From: Alcaligenes faecalis
GTDB taxonomy: Bacteria; Pseudomonadota; Gammaproteobacteria; Burkholderiales; Burkholderiaceae_B
Length of the DNA stretch: 64,000 nucleotides
Direction: 5' to 3'
Assembly: GCF_009497775.1 (NCBI RefSeq)
Contig: NZ_CP031012.1
Coordinates: 310,001-374,000, forward strand
Position numbers and translations under genes: made by a program. Within the stretch, counting starts at the first letter, position 1. Every line of letters starts with the position of its first letter. Below the pieces are notes generated by a model. That model was not told the origin of the DNA. It worked only from the letters and a program-made list of their open reading frames with translations, and did no database searches. Positions 44,101 to 51,639 of this stretch are shown one piece after another.

Positions 44101-44344
44101 GGCACCGTCCTGGTTGAAATCCGCCAGTCCCTCCCGCCTGGAAGACGCGGAATTGCTGAGCAAGCAGATCAGCCTCTACGCCTGGTTCAGCATGAAGTTC
44201 CCGCAAGTGTTTGACCAGGGCCCGTGGTTGCCGGAAGTGCGCTCTCAGGTCAGCCGCTTTATTGAGCGCAGTCTGCTGCATCAAAGCGGTTTCGGGCAGA
44301 CCAGCCGCGAGGCTTTTGGGACGCCGTCGCCGGGCAGACGCTGA
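41144..44344 (+). CDS. Suv3-like superfamily 2 RNA helicase, large
   Basis: A 1066-residue protein. The core (about 555-900) is Suv3-like: Walker A GPTNSGKTHEAL, APLRLLAMEVRDRL, VTGEERVMVPGAQHTACTVEMMD, Walker B VLDEIQM, VCGDAS, then VAFTRKDVL, IYGALAPEVRR, VATDAIGMGLNLPIRRVLFST and QIAGRAGRYG, followed by a C-terminal domain seen in Suv3 (SPEHVQALASLL, LDLREKFTFACAPV). The first 550 residues include a long charged coiled coil (about 180-250, rich in Q, R, E, K) and no domain I can name. Suv3 is the mitochondrial RNA-degradosome helicase; bacterial forms are little studied. Start chosen at ATG 41144. Confidence 0.85.
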   Translation: MAARRASSVSDSPVPTQAGLLLHPQWLDYPRLEGVARQVAKKARFQDRAGIRRVWLKAWRLPQDAAFFNQIIAAELGLKDADQRLESQGVPEVVIRTLRLLYQMSADKLEADIYEVLREQLLEQRGQLAGAIASQSLPLSENWPEAERAPRLQALVQAWQSLPLAQTYLWQLQAEQRDRDQRAQRWEQAQKEREQARQKEQNDKQRKFDQAQERLTAWLKEQGCEPQRITLEAFEGLQAGEPAHWFMTVYGRNASAAVLTQEFKLDAEQQEFLLQAQAQRQERQREQRQQRWAWEQECIGSEETMALLGITRQEYELWLADRRLPSTKLEVRGGAAGGRDRVAHHPDLLVAIDQNQIEQWREQHASTLSNRERAQYQRAADRARTQWRQQQVLNQIKKQEECDYEIDPEDPLRLWWHKDLWLAVNVPVAGERQHWRANVRMQAAVPLPRTGSELDRLPARVTVLFNTAAQNRLSQRLEDSLDAFLQTQRPLIDGSSFLELAKALRMALEEGIEQKEIEAGDFEKRLLNGPVRRILESVEQQRAQDLMRLGDFPEMFSLARGIRRHLVFRLGPTNSGKTHEALEALMEARSGVYLAPLRLLAMEVRDRLMNAGIPCNLVTGEERVMVPGAQHTACTVEMMDPTMEVRVAVLDEIQMLQDEQRGWAWTAALVGVPARTLFVCGDASVLRPCERLVRSMEETMELEFTERKTPLEVMPYPVDPPRATGKQGRQEAPWRGRKDRQREAQGVSKGDAVVAFTRKDVLTLSARYRAQGWKVATIYGALAPEVRRTESERFSQGEADVLVATDAIGMGLNLPIRRVLFSTVHKFDGRSMRALNATEVRQIAGRAGRYGLYPKGYVGAMDKQDLNHVRAQLQSDAPSVDLRLPIAPSPEHVQALASLLDNNNIGAVLQYFAQKVASDSPLFQTAGLKDAIELGFCVDRLAPKLDLREKFTFACAPVSVDKDTELDYFKRCLSAYVAQRPMALPPAPSWLKSASPSRLEDAELLSKQISLYAWFSMKFPQVFDQGPWLPEVRSQVSRFIERSLLHQSGFGQTSREAFGTPSPGRR

Positions 44345-44524
44345 TCCTTTTTTCAGACAAGTGGTTACCGGACCGGCCTGCACGGAAACAGGCTGGCTCG
44401 ATCCGCTTTATATCGTTTGATACACTATGCCCTGTGCGGACGTGTCCGTACGGTCCGGTTAAGGGGTACCATGCCCCTATCCCTGCGCCGATTCTGGCGC
44501 CCTCCCTGTTTTCCAAAGCTATCT

Positions 44525-45718
44525 ATGAATTACCGCAAGCTGACCTTGGTGTTGGCGGCGTTGGCGATGCTGGGGCCTTTTGCTACCGATGCCTATCTGC
44601 CGTCATTTCACCGTATCGGTGTTGAATTTTCCGTTGACCAGTCAATGGTTCAGCAGACCTTAAGTCTGTATCTGTTTGGCTTTGCCTTCATGAGCCTGTT
44701 CTGGGGCATGTTGTCCGACAGTTTCGGGCGGCGTCCCGTGATTCTGGCCTCCCTGATCCTGTTCCTGATCGGGTCCGTGGGCTCGGCGCTGGCCCCCAGC
44801 TTTTCCTGGCTGTTGTTCTTTCGTTTGATCCAGGGCTGTTCGGCTGGTGCAGGGCGGGTCGTCGGTCAGGCCCTGGCGCGCGACTGTGTGCAAGGGGTGC
44901 AGGCCCAGCGCTTGTTTGCCCACATCACCATGGTGTTCAGTTTGGCGCCCGCGCTCGCTCCGGTAATGGGAGGCTATTTAAGCAGCTATTCGGGTTGGCG
45001 TTCTGTGTTCTGGATGCTGACGGTGCTGAGCGTCGGCCTGATTGCGCTGTGCTGGCGGCAACTGCCTGAAACCTTGCCCGTGGCCTCGCGCCAGCCTTTG
45101 AAGCTGTGGGTGATTCTGGCCAATTACGCACGCGCCTTGAGCAATGGCCGCTTTGTGCTGGCCATCTCCGCAATTGCCTGTGCGTTTGGTGGTTTTGCCT
45201 TGTACATTTCGTCCGCTGCCAGCTTTGTGATTGGTGTGCTGGGCCTGACAGAAACCGCCTTTGCCTGGCTGTTCCTGCCCTTTATTGGCGGTATGTTGGG
45301 CGGTTCTATCCTGAATGCCCGCTTTGCCGAGAAGCTGGCCCCGGCACGCATGATTCGTCTGGGCCTGTCCATCATGCTGGCTGGAGCGACGTTCAACACC
45401 GTGTACAACCTGCTGTTCCAGGCTGAAGTGCCTTGGGCCGTGATGCCGATTTTTGTGTACGCCTTTGGCATGTCCATGGCCTTGCCGGGCATGACGGTGG
45501 TGACCTTGGGCACCTTCCCCACCATGCGCGGCCTGGCCTCTTCGGTACAAAGTGCCTGGCAAATGCTCTTGTTTGCCACCGTGTCCGGTGTGGTGGCTCC
45601 GCTGCTGTTCGATAGCGGCTTGTTGCTGGCCCTGGGCATGTTGTCGGCGGCTGCCTTGTCGGCCGGGTTCTGGTGGTGCAGCCAGTTCCGCTCCAAATCT
45701 ACCAAGGCGTCCGCCTAA
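44525..45718 (+). CDS. Bcr/CflA-type multidrug MFS exporter
   Basis: A 397-residue protein with 12 hydrophobic segments. Seen: LGPFATDAYLPSFHRIG, FMSLFWGMLSDSFGRRPVILASL, and the motif C-like RLIQGCSAGAGRVVGQALARD typical of Bcr drug exporters. ATG at 44525 opens at MNYRKLTL right before TM1; ATG at 44471 has a better AAGGGG site and would add 18 residues. Substrate unknown. Its terminator lies inside the converging transporter gene. Confidence 0.88.
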   Translation: MNYRKLTLVLAALAMLGPFATDAYLPSFHRIGVEFSVDQSMVQQTLSLYLFGFAFMSLFWGMLSDSFGRRPVILASLILFLIGSVGSALAPSFSWLLFFRLIQGCSAGAGRVVGQALARDCVQGVQAQRLFAHITMVFSLAPALAPVMGGYLSSYSGWRSVFWMLTVLSVGLIALCWRQLPETLPVASRQPLKLWVILANYARALSNGRFVLAISAIACAFGGFALYISSAASFVIGVLGLTETAFAWLFLPFIGGMLGGSILNARFAEKLAPARMIRLGLSIMLAGATFNTVYNLLFQAEVPWAVMPIFVYAFGMSMALPGMTVVTLGTFPTMRGLASSVQSAWQMLLFATVSGVVAPLLFDSGLLLALGMLSAAALSAGFWWCSQFRSKSTKASA

Positions 45719-45724
45719 GCCTTA

Positions 45725-46294
45725 TCAAGAGCGGGTGCTGCTTTCAGCGCCTGCGCTTTGAGCCACGCTTGGATTGCTTTCCAGAGCGCCACTGTGATCT
45801 GCAGTGGCGCTTTTGTTTTCAGCCGCAGCAGGCACCGAAGGCGTAAACCATTGCACCAGGCCCATGCCGGCCAAAATCAGCAGCACGCCCACTATGCGTC
45901 CCATATGCACAGGGCGCGGGGTCAGGCCCATCAAACCGTAGTGGTCGATCAGCATGGAGCTGAGCATTTGCCCGGCCACCACACAGACAATAAAGCTGGC
46001 GGCGCCCATGCGTGGCGTCAGAATCAGGGCGGCGCTGATGTAAATGACGCCGCCAATCCCGCCCGTCCATACCCACCAGGGGGCGTGCGCCAGTTGTGCA
46101 GTCAGGGGAGCGGGGGCGCGCATCAGCCAGATTGTGGGCAACACCAGGGCTGCACTGATACAGAGCGAGACCAGCGTGGCCCATAGCGGATGCCCCAGGA
46201 CTTTACCCAGAACGGCATTGCTGGCGGCTTGAAACGGCACGGCTGATCCAGCAAAGACAGCCACCAACATACTGAACAAAGCGGTACCGGGCAT
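45725..46294 (-). CDS. DMT-family transporter, YdcZ/DUF606 type
   Basis: A 189-residue membrane protein with five hydrophobic segments (FSMLVAVFAGSAVPFQAASNAVLG, WATLVSLCISAALVLPTIWLM, WVWTGGIGGVIYISAALILTPRMG, SFIVCVVAGQMLSSMLIDHYGL, GRIVGVLLILAGMGLVQW), the usual DUF606 unit. After these the last ~38 residues form a low-complexity Ser/Ala tail not seen in the ~150-residue relatives; this tail is encoded across the opposing gene's terminator. Divergent from a LysR gene 89 bases away, which probably regulates it. Confidence 0.85.
   Translation of the reverse strand: MPGTALFSMLVAVFAGSAVPFQAASNAVLGKVLGHPLWATLVSLCISAALVLPTIWLMRAPAPLTAQLAHAPWWVWTGGIGGVIYISAALILTPRMGAASFIVCVVAGQMLSSMLIDHYGLMGLTPRPVHMGRIVGVLLILAGMGLVQWFTPSVPAAAENKSATADHSGALESNPSVAQSAGAESSTRS
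45785..45819 (+). terminator. terminator of the MFS gene, inside DMT gene tail
   Basis: AGCGCCACTG, 7-base loop, CAGTGGCGCT, then TTTTGTTTT. A perfect 10-bp stem 66 bases past the MFS stop, lying wholly within the 3' end of the converging transporter gene. Confidence 0.85.
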
Positions 46295-46383
46295 GAGCGC
46301 ATCTCCATAAGAATCAAAGCTCTATCTTGCACTATTCGCGATTCTTATTGAAATTAATAGTGTGCACAGTCATTATTCGTTCT

Positions 46384-47280
46384 ATGGATGAACTGCGCCG
46401 TATAGACCTGAATTTGATGCTGAGCCTGCATGCCTTGTTGACCGAACAGCATGTGACGCGGGCTGCCCAACGCTTGCATAAAAGCCAGCCTGCCGTGAGC
46501 CACGCCTTGGCGCATTTGCGGCAGGTGTTCAACGATCCCTTGTTGATACGCCGTGGCTCCCGGCTGGAACTGACCGCGCTGGCCTTGCAATTGCAGCGCC
46601 CTCTGGAACAGGCATTGCAGCAGTTAAATGGCCTGCTGGATGCGGGTGGCTTTGACCCGGCCAGTGAAGAGCGTGAATTTCGCTTGGCCATGTCGGATTA
46701 CGGCGCGCAAATCGTCTTGCCACCGTTGATGCGCCGCCTGCGTCGTGATGCACCGGGTATTCGGCTGGCGGTTAGCCAGGCCAGCCGGGAAGCCATGCAA
46801 GGCCAACTGCGTGATGGTGAGATTGATCTGGCCTTGAGCGTGTTCTCGGAAATTCCGGCCAACCTGCAGGCGCAGACCTTGTTTGAGGAACACCTGATCT
46901 GTATTGCGGATCGGGCCAGTCTACGCGGTGGGGAAGTGCCTGCTCTGGAAGAGTGGTTGCAGCGTCCGCATGTGCTGCTGGCCATGCGTCCGGGAGGGGA
47001 AAGCGAGGTCGATAATGTCCTGAATCGGCTCGGTCTTAAACGGCAGATTGCCCTGTCCTTGCCGCACTGGAGTGCTGCGGCCCAGGTCCTGGCAGGCACG
47101 GACCTGATTTTGACGGTATCCAGCCGTAGTGCCGAGCATTTGCGCGAGCAGGCCGAGCTGGTGTTTTTCCAGCCTCCCTTGCCCATTCCCTCGGTTTTGT
47201 TTCAGCAAGTCTGGCATAGCCGTCGCCAGGCGGACCCGGCCCATGTCTGGCTGCGCCAGCAGTTGATGCAGTGCTGTTAA
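46384..47280 (+). CDS. LysR-family regulator
   Basis: A 298-residue LysR protein: N-terminal helix-turn-helix (DLNLMLSLHALLTEQHVTRAAQRLHKSQPAVSHALAHLRQVF) and a C-terminal effector domain (REFRLAMSDYGAQIVLPPLMRRLRRDAPGI, DGEIDLALSVFSEIP). ATG at 46384 starts at MDELRRID, the usual position. It is divergent from the DMT transporter, the common LysR target arrangement. The effector is unknown. Confidence 0.92.
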   Translation: MDELRRIDLNLMLSLHALLTEQHVTRAAQRLHKSQPAVSHALAHLRQVFNDPLLIRRGSRLELTALALQLQRPLEQALQQLNGLLDAGGFDPASEEREFRLAMSDYGAQIVLPPLMRRLRRDAPGIRLAVSQASREAMQGQLRDGEIDLALSVFSEIPANLQAQTLFEEHLICIADRASLRGGEVPALEEWLQRPHVLLAMRPGGESEVDNVLNRLGLKRQIALSLPHWSAAAQVLAGTDLILTVSSRSAEHLREQAELVFFQPPLPIPSVLFQQVWHSRRQADPAHVWLRQQLMQCC

Positions 47281-47449
47281 GGCCCGTCTTTACCCTTTAT
47301 GACGGGCTATGGCTTGACGATAGGGCCTGCAGTTTCCGACAATTTATGTTTGCTTTTGAATTTCAGCTTTTATCTGTTTAAACGGATAGATAAAACGTTT
47401 TGGATTGCGATTGTCAGTCCCTGTGTAGTGCTTTTTGAATTGATTGTTG

Positions 47450-48424
47450 ATGAACCCTGCCAATGCCTTGAATCTGGATGAAGACACCTTGCACAAGGAG
47501 GCACGAGCCTGGGTCAGCCGCCTGAAAACGTCCTCGCTGACCTCTCGTCAGGCTCGGGAACTGCGCCGCTGGTGTGGGCGCAGTCCTTCTCACGCATCCG
47601 CTTTTGCGCACGCGCGCGAAATGTGGGATGCCATGCCCCAAGATCGTGAAGATTGGCTGCGCGAAGCCAAGTTGATGAAAAAACGCGGTCACCAGCCTTT
47701 GCGCCGTGCCTTGCTGGGCGGTTTGCTGGTGGGCGGCGGTCTGTACCTGGTCGCCAAACCCCCCATGCAGTTATGGCCCTCGCTGGCTGATTTGCGTGCC
47801 GACTACCGCACGGGTGCGGGTGAGCAGCGGCGCGTGCAGTTGCTGGACCATGTCTGGCTGGATATGAATACACGCAGTCGCCTGAATGTCAGTGACGACC
47901 CGCATCTGGGCCGGATCGTGGCCCTGCTGGATGGTGAAGTGGAAGTGCGTCAGTCCGAGCGCTCGGCCTCGGTGTGTACGGTGTTTGCCGGTGCTGGCTC
48001 CATTCAGACCTTTAATGGCCGTACCAATATTCGCTATCTGGATGGCAAGACCCAGGTGACCTGTTTGTCCGGCAGTGCCCAGGTGGATTTTGGTGGACAG
48101 GGATACCGGCTGGCGGCGGGTGAGCAGCTGGTGTATGGACGCCATGCAATCAGCTCGGTGCAGACGGTCGCGGCGGAGGATTTCCCGTCCTGGCGTCAGC
48201 GCCAACTGGTTTTCCACGAACAGCCCTTGTCTCAAGTGCTGGCTGAGTTGAACCGCTATTGGGCGGGACATCTGATTTTGCGGGACGGCTCCTTGGGCCA
48301 TGTGCTGGTCAGTTTTGCGGTCAGCCTGGATAGCCTGTCCGAAGCGCTGGATATTTTGCAGCAGCTCTATGGCGTGGATGTGATGCGCCTGCCCGGTGGA
48401 ATTGCTCTTTTGAGCCGTGCCTGA
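47450..48424 (+). CDS. FecR-like anti-sigma/sensor protein, no partner
   Basis: A 324-residue single-span protein. Seen: N-terminal DUF4880-like segment (EARAWVSRLKTSSLTSRQARELRRWCGRSPSHASAFAHAREMWDAM), a hydrophobic span (about 76-92), the FecR domain (DYRTGAGEQRRVQLLDHVWLDMNTRSRLNV, LLDGEVEVRQSE, AGEQLVYG) and a C-terminal STN-like region (PLSQVLAELNRYW, SLSEALDILQQLYGVDV). FecR proteins normally control an adjacent FecI sigma factor and a TonB receptor; neither is present, the upstream gene being a LysR regulator. It ends at a strong bidirectional terminator. Confidence 0.88.
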   Translation: MNPANALNLDEDTLHKEARAWVSRLKTSSLTSRQARELRRWCGRSPSHASAFAHAREMWDAMPQDREDWLREAKLMKKRGHQPLRRALLGGLLVGGGLYLVAKPPMQLWPSLADLRADYRTGAGEQRRVQLLDHVWLDMNTRSRLNVSDDPHLGRIVALLDGEVEVRQSERSASVCTVFAGAGSIQTFNGRTNIRYLDGKTQVTCLSGSAQVDFGGQGYRLAAGEQLVYGRHAISSVQTVAAEDFPSWRQRQLVFHEQPLSQVLAELNRYWAGHLILRDGSLGHVLVSFAVSLDSLSEALDILQQLYGVDVMRLPGGIALLSRA

Positions 48425-48427
48425 TTG

Positions 48428-48459
48428 AAAAAGGCCCGCTTTGCAGCGGGCCTTTTTTT
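48428..48459. terminator. bidirectional terminator between fecR-like and terC-like genes
   Basis: AAAAA, GGCCCGC, 6-base loop, GCGGGCC and TTTTTTT. The far end touches the stop codon of the minus-strand TerC-CorC gene, so it serves both converging genes. Confidence 0.93.
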
Positions 48460-50017
48460 ACTCTTGTGTCAGCTCCGGTGCCTGCAAGCGGCTGACGTGT
48501 ACCGTCGCAATACGGCGCTGGCTGACTTCGGTAATCTCGAAGCGCAAGCCGTCTGCTTCAACAACCGTGCCCACTTTGGGCAAAGAGTCCAGACGCTCCA
48601 GCAAGAAACCGGCCACGGAATTAAAGCTGCTGTCTTTCAGGAGCAGATCGTCCGCTTCCACCGCCTGGGCCAGCAAGAGCAAGTCTATGCTGCCATCTAC
48701 CTGCCACAGATTGGGGCCAATTTGCTGAATGGCGGGTTGTTCGTCCTCGTCGGGGAACTCGCCGGCAATGGCTTCCAGAATGTCGATGGGGGTTAGCAGG
48801 CCTTCAATTGCGCCGTATTCGTCGGTTACCAGCACGAACTGGCCATTGGACTGCTTCAGCATGGCAATCGCGCTGAGTACATCGGTGTGCTCGTGCACGA
48901 TGATGGGCTCACGCAGATCCGGCCACAGTTTTACTTGCGGATATTCGTCCAGATCGGCCAGCAAGTCCTTGGCGCGGGCCACACCCACCACCTGATCCAG
49001 ATCGCCCTGACACACAGGCAAGAAGCTGTGCGGGGTAGAGCGCAATTGCTGGCGCAGGGTGTCGGCGGAGTCCTCAATATTGAGCCAGGTAATTTCCTGA
49101 CGAGGGGTCATTAGAGAGCGGATAGGGCGTTCTGCCAGGCTGAGCACGCCGCTGACCATATTGCGTTCTTCGGTGCGGAAAGCCTGCTCGTCCAGTTCCA
49201 GCTGGCCATCGCTGCCGCCGTCGTCCTTGTCTTCATTCTTGCGGTTGCTCAGCATGCGCAGCACGGCTTCAGCGGTACGGTCACGCAAAGGACGGCGTGA
49301 CTGCGAGCGTTGCAGGCTGCGGCGGGCAATCTGGTTGAAGAACTCGATCAGGATGGAGAAGCCAATGGCCGCGTACAGATAGCCCTTGGGAATCTTGAAG
49401 CCCAGGCCTTCGGCAGTCAGCGTCAGACCAATCATCAGCAAGAAGCTCAGGCACAGCACCACCACGGTGGGGTGGTTGTTCACGAAGGTGGTCAGTGGCT
49501 TGGAGGCCCAGATCATCAAACCGATGGAGATGATAACGGCCGTCATCATGACGGGCAGTTCGTCCACCATACCCACGGCGGTAATCACCGCATCCAGGGA
49601 GAACACGGCATCGAGCACCACAATTTGCGCCACGACCACACCGAAGCTGGCGTAAGCCTTGTTGGTGCTGGCGTGGTGGCTGCCGCCTTCCAGACGTTCA
49701 TGCAGTTCGCTGGTGGCCTTGAACAGCAGGAACAGACCACCCAGCAGCAGGATCAGGTCGCGCCCGGAGAAACTAAGCGGGCCAATGGAGAACAGCGGCG
49801 TGGTCAGGGTGACCAGCCAGGAGACGATGGTAAGCAGACCCAGGCGCATGATCAGCGCCAGAGACAGGCCGATCAGACGAGCACGGTCGCGCTGATGTGG
49901 GGGAAGTTTATCGGCCAGAATCGCGATAAAGATCAGGTTGTCGATGCCGAGAACAATCTCCAGCACCACCAGAGTTAATAAGCCGACCCAGATGCTGGGA
50001 TCGAGTAGCCATTCCAT
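48458..50017 (-). CDS. TerC-CBS-CorC_HlyC membrane protein (YoaE/YegH type)
   Basis: A 519-residue protein: seven-segment TerC domain (about 1-240, [15 protein letters not shown] and [30 protein letters not shown] with conserved acidic residues in the membrane), a pair of CBS domains (about 300-425, [40 protein letters not shown]) and a C-terminal CorC_HlyC domain (about 440-515, [12 protein letters not shown]). TerC proteins are linked to manganese/metal ion handling in exported-protein metallation. It is preceded on the same strand by a small CzcI-like gene. Confidence 0.9.
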   Translation of the reverse strand: MEWLLDPSIWVGLLTLVVLEIVLGIDNLIFIAILADKLPPHQRDRARLIGLSLALIMRLGLLTIVSWLVTLTTPLFSIGPLSFSGRDLILLLGGLFLLFKATSELHERLEGGSHHASTNKAYASFGVVVAQIVVLDAVFSLDAVITAVGMVDELPVMMTAVIISIGLMIWASKPLTTFVNNHPTVVVLCLSFLLMIGLTLTAEGLGFKIPKGYLYAAIGFSILIEFFNQIARRSLQRSQSRRPLRDRTAEAVLRMLSNRKNEDKDDGGSDGQLELDEQAFRTEERNMVSGVLSLAERPIRSLMTPRQEITWLNIEDSADTLRQQLRSTPHSFLPVCQGDLDQVVGVARAKDLLADLDEYPQVKLWPDLREPIIVHEHTDVLSAIAMLKQSNGQFVLVTDEYGAIEGLLTPIDILEAIAGEFPDEDEQPAIQQIGPNLWQVDGSIDLLLLAQAVEADDLLLKDSSFNSVAGFLLERLDSLPKVGTVVEADGLRFEITEVSQRRIATVHVSRLQAPELTQE

Positions 50018-50088
50018 GATGTTGTCCTGTTAGACAGATAAATAAGTGCAAAAAAGCAAAGAGACAGGGCGCCGCAAAGCGTCAGGGG

Positions 50089-50439
50089 TCAGACGCGGGG
50101 CGGGCGGTGCTCCGGGGCAAATTCGCAGCAAATTGCTGGCAGGGAATAGGGCGGACACGCCGAGGGCCAGGCATGCAGCCAGAAAGACTGAACCGGGCAG
50201 GGCAAGGGGGTATCCGCGTGATCGGCATACTGTTGCATGGGCGTGTGCGCCAGAATGGCGCTGAGCTGCTGCAAGGGATGATTCCCCGATAGGACACGTT
50301 GCTGTGCAGGCTCGGTCGCATTGGCTTCGTGTTGAACGAACAACGCGGATTGACCACCTTGCACGGTTGCGTGGTAGTGGGAGCTGTAAGCCTGCAGGGG
50401 AAGGATAAGAAGCAAGACGACGACGAACCAGCGTCTCAT
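50089..50439 (-). CDS. small secreted protein, CzcI-like
   Basis: A 116-residue protein with a clear signal peptide (MRRWFVVVLLLILPLQAYS), then a short region with several His (HYHA, QHE, HAD) and Cys, and a Pro-rich end. The opening MRR...LLLILPLQ and the Cys/His content recall CzcI, a periplasmic protein near cation-efflux operons, but the match is weak and from memory. The frame is open upstream to 50625; ATG at 50439 is chosen for the signal peptide. It ends 71 bases before the TerC-CorC start. Confidence 0.5.
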   Translation of the reverse strand: MRRWFVVVLLLILPLQAYSSHYHATVQGGQSALFVQHEANATEPAQQRVLSGNHPLQQLSAILAHTPMQQYADHADTPLPCPVQSFWLHAWPSACPPYSLPAICCEFAPEHRPPRV

Positions 50440-50584
50440 AGTGTCTAAGGGAAGTCGATGACGGTTCAGTATATCGTATGCGGGCTGGCTCAATGCAAGT
50501 GTGCGGTGATGATGGATGAGGAGGGCCGGGTGGCAGGGCCTGCCATCGGGGCGTGTGGCGACCTTGAAATCGCAGAGGGAATGT

Positions 50585-51475
50585 TCAGCCCAGACAGCCA
50601 AACCGGCCCTGATCAAAATCGGCAATTGCCTGGGTAATTTCCTGTTGTGTATTCATCACAAAAGAGCCGTAGGCCAGGACAGGCTCATCAATGGGCTCGC
50701 CGCCCAGTAAAAGCAGGTGGGCGTCGCTTTGGGCATTCAGTCTGATGCTCTGGCCTTCCAGGCTCAGCAACACAACCTGGGCGGGGCGGACCCGTGTTTG
50801 CTGGTTCACCTGTACCTCGCCGTCCAGCACCAGCAAGCTGGTGTTCCAGCCCTCGGGCACTTGAAAACAGGCTTGATGCCCGGCCTTGATCTCTATGTCC
50901 CACAAGAGGAGCGGGCTGTGATGTCGGGCCGCGCCGGGCTGTTCCAGGTACTGACCGGCAATCACTCGTATCTGTCCTGCCTGATCGGGCAGGGCCAGGA
51001 CGGGAATGTCTACGCTGGGCAGAAATTGCTGGCTGGGGGGCAGGGTTTTCGCACAGGCTGGCAGGTTGACCCATAGCTGCACCATCTCCCACGTACCGCC
51101 CTGGCGGGCGAAGGGTTCGGAATGGCTGGCCTTGTACAGCAGGCCGGAGGCCGCGCTGAGCCATTGCACATCGCCCGGACCCAGAATGGCGCTATGGCCG
51201 GTGGAATCGCGATACTCCAGTTCGCCCTGATACACCAGTGTGACGGTTTCAAAACCGCGCTGCGGGGAGCCATGCACCTTGTGTCGACGGCTGCGGGCCG
51301 GGTAGTGGGTGGGGGCGGCGTAATTTAAACGCAGAAAGGGGCTGTGTTGATCCGCGTGATCCTGATGGCTGAACAAAGTACGCGCCGCCAGGCCATCGTC
51401 ACCCGCCAGAGAGGGGCATGGACTGAGGATGCTGGCGACCTTTTTCATGGCATGGGTTCCGATTGAAAAACGCAT
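50585..51475 (-). CDS. pirin-family bicupin lacking metal ligands
   Basis: A 296-residue pirin-like protein with two cupin domains: LRLNYAAPTHYPARSRRHKVHG, RGFETVTLVYQGELEYRDSTGHSAILGPGDVQWLSAASGLLY in the first, and a C-terminal GWNTSLLVLDGEVQVNQQ plus GGEPIDEPVLAYGSFVMN in the second. In pirins the first cupin has HPHRG and, after the GDVQW motif, a His and Glu that bind iron; here these read SPQRG and YKAS, so all four ligands appear replaced. ATG at 51475 or 51448 could start it. Confidence 0.88.
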   Translation of the reverse strand: MRFSIGTHAMKKVASILSPCPSLAGDDGLAARTLFSHQDHADQHSPFLRLNYAAPTHYPARSRRHKVHGSPQRGFETVTLVYQGELEYRDSTGHSAILGPGDVQWLSAASGLLYKASHSEPFARQGGTWEMVQLWVNLPACAKTLPPSQQFLPSVDIPVLALPDQAGQIRVIAGQYLEQPGAARHHSPLLLWDIEIKAGHQACFQVPEGWNTSLLVLDGEVQVNQQTRVRPAQVVLLSLEGQSIRLNAQSDAHLLLLGGEPIDEPVLAYGSFVMNTQQEITQAIADFDQGRFGCLG

Positions 51476-51601
51476 GCTTTCAAGGATAGGGGCGAAATCC
51501 CGCTATGATTAGCCCCCGCTATTGCAAAACTGTATTGCTTTGGCGGGCTGGACGAATGTGAGCAATTAGTAACCAAATTAACAAACGTAATCTCCCTGAC
51601 C

Positions 51602-51617
51602 GCGCTAGCATTAGCGC
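51602..51617. promoter_or_regulatory. palindrome upstream of the hydroxylase-desaturase cluster
   Basis: GCGCTA-gcat-TAGCGC, a perfect 6-bp-arm inverted repeat, lies 22 bases before the first gene of the cluster. The surrounding 90 bases are AT-rich and promoter-like. It could be an operator; no regulator gene is adjacent. Confidence 0.45.
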
Positions 51618-51639
51618 ACTTTGTTACGTAGAGAGTGGA

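Noticed and set aside
47282..47307. Terminator after the LysR gene (GCCCGTC/GACGGGC)
   Set aside because: The 7-bp stem has a 12-base loop and no following T-run, so I do not call it a terminator.
51146..51300. Sequencing error as the cause of missing pirin ligands
   Set aside because: The reading frame and neighbouring motifs are intact, and two separated ligand pairs are changed by in-frame substitutions, so error is unlikely.
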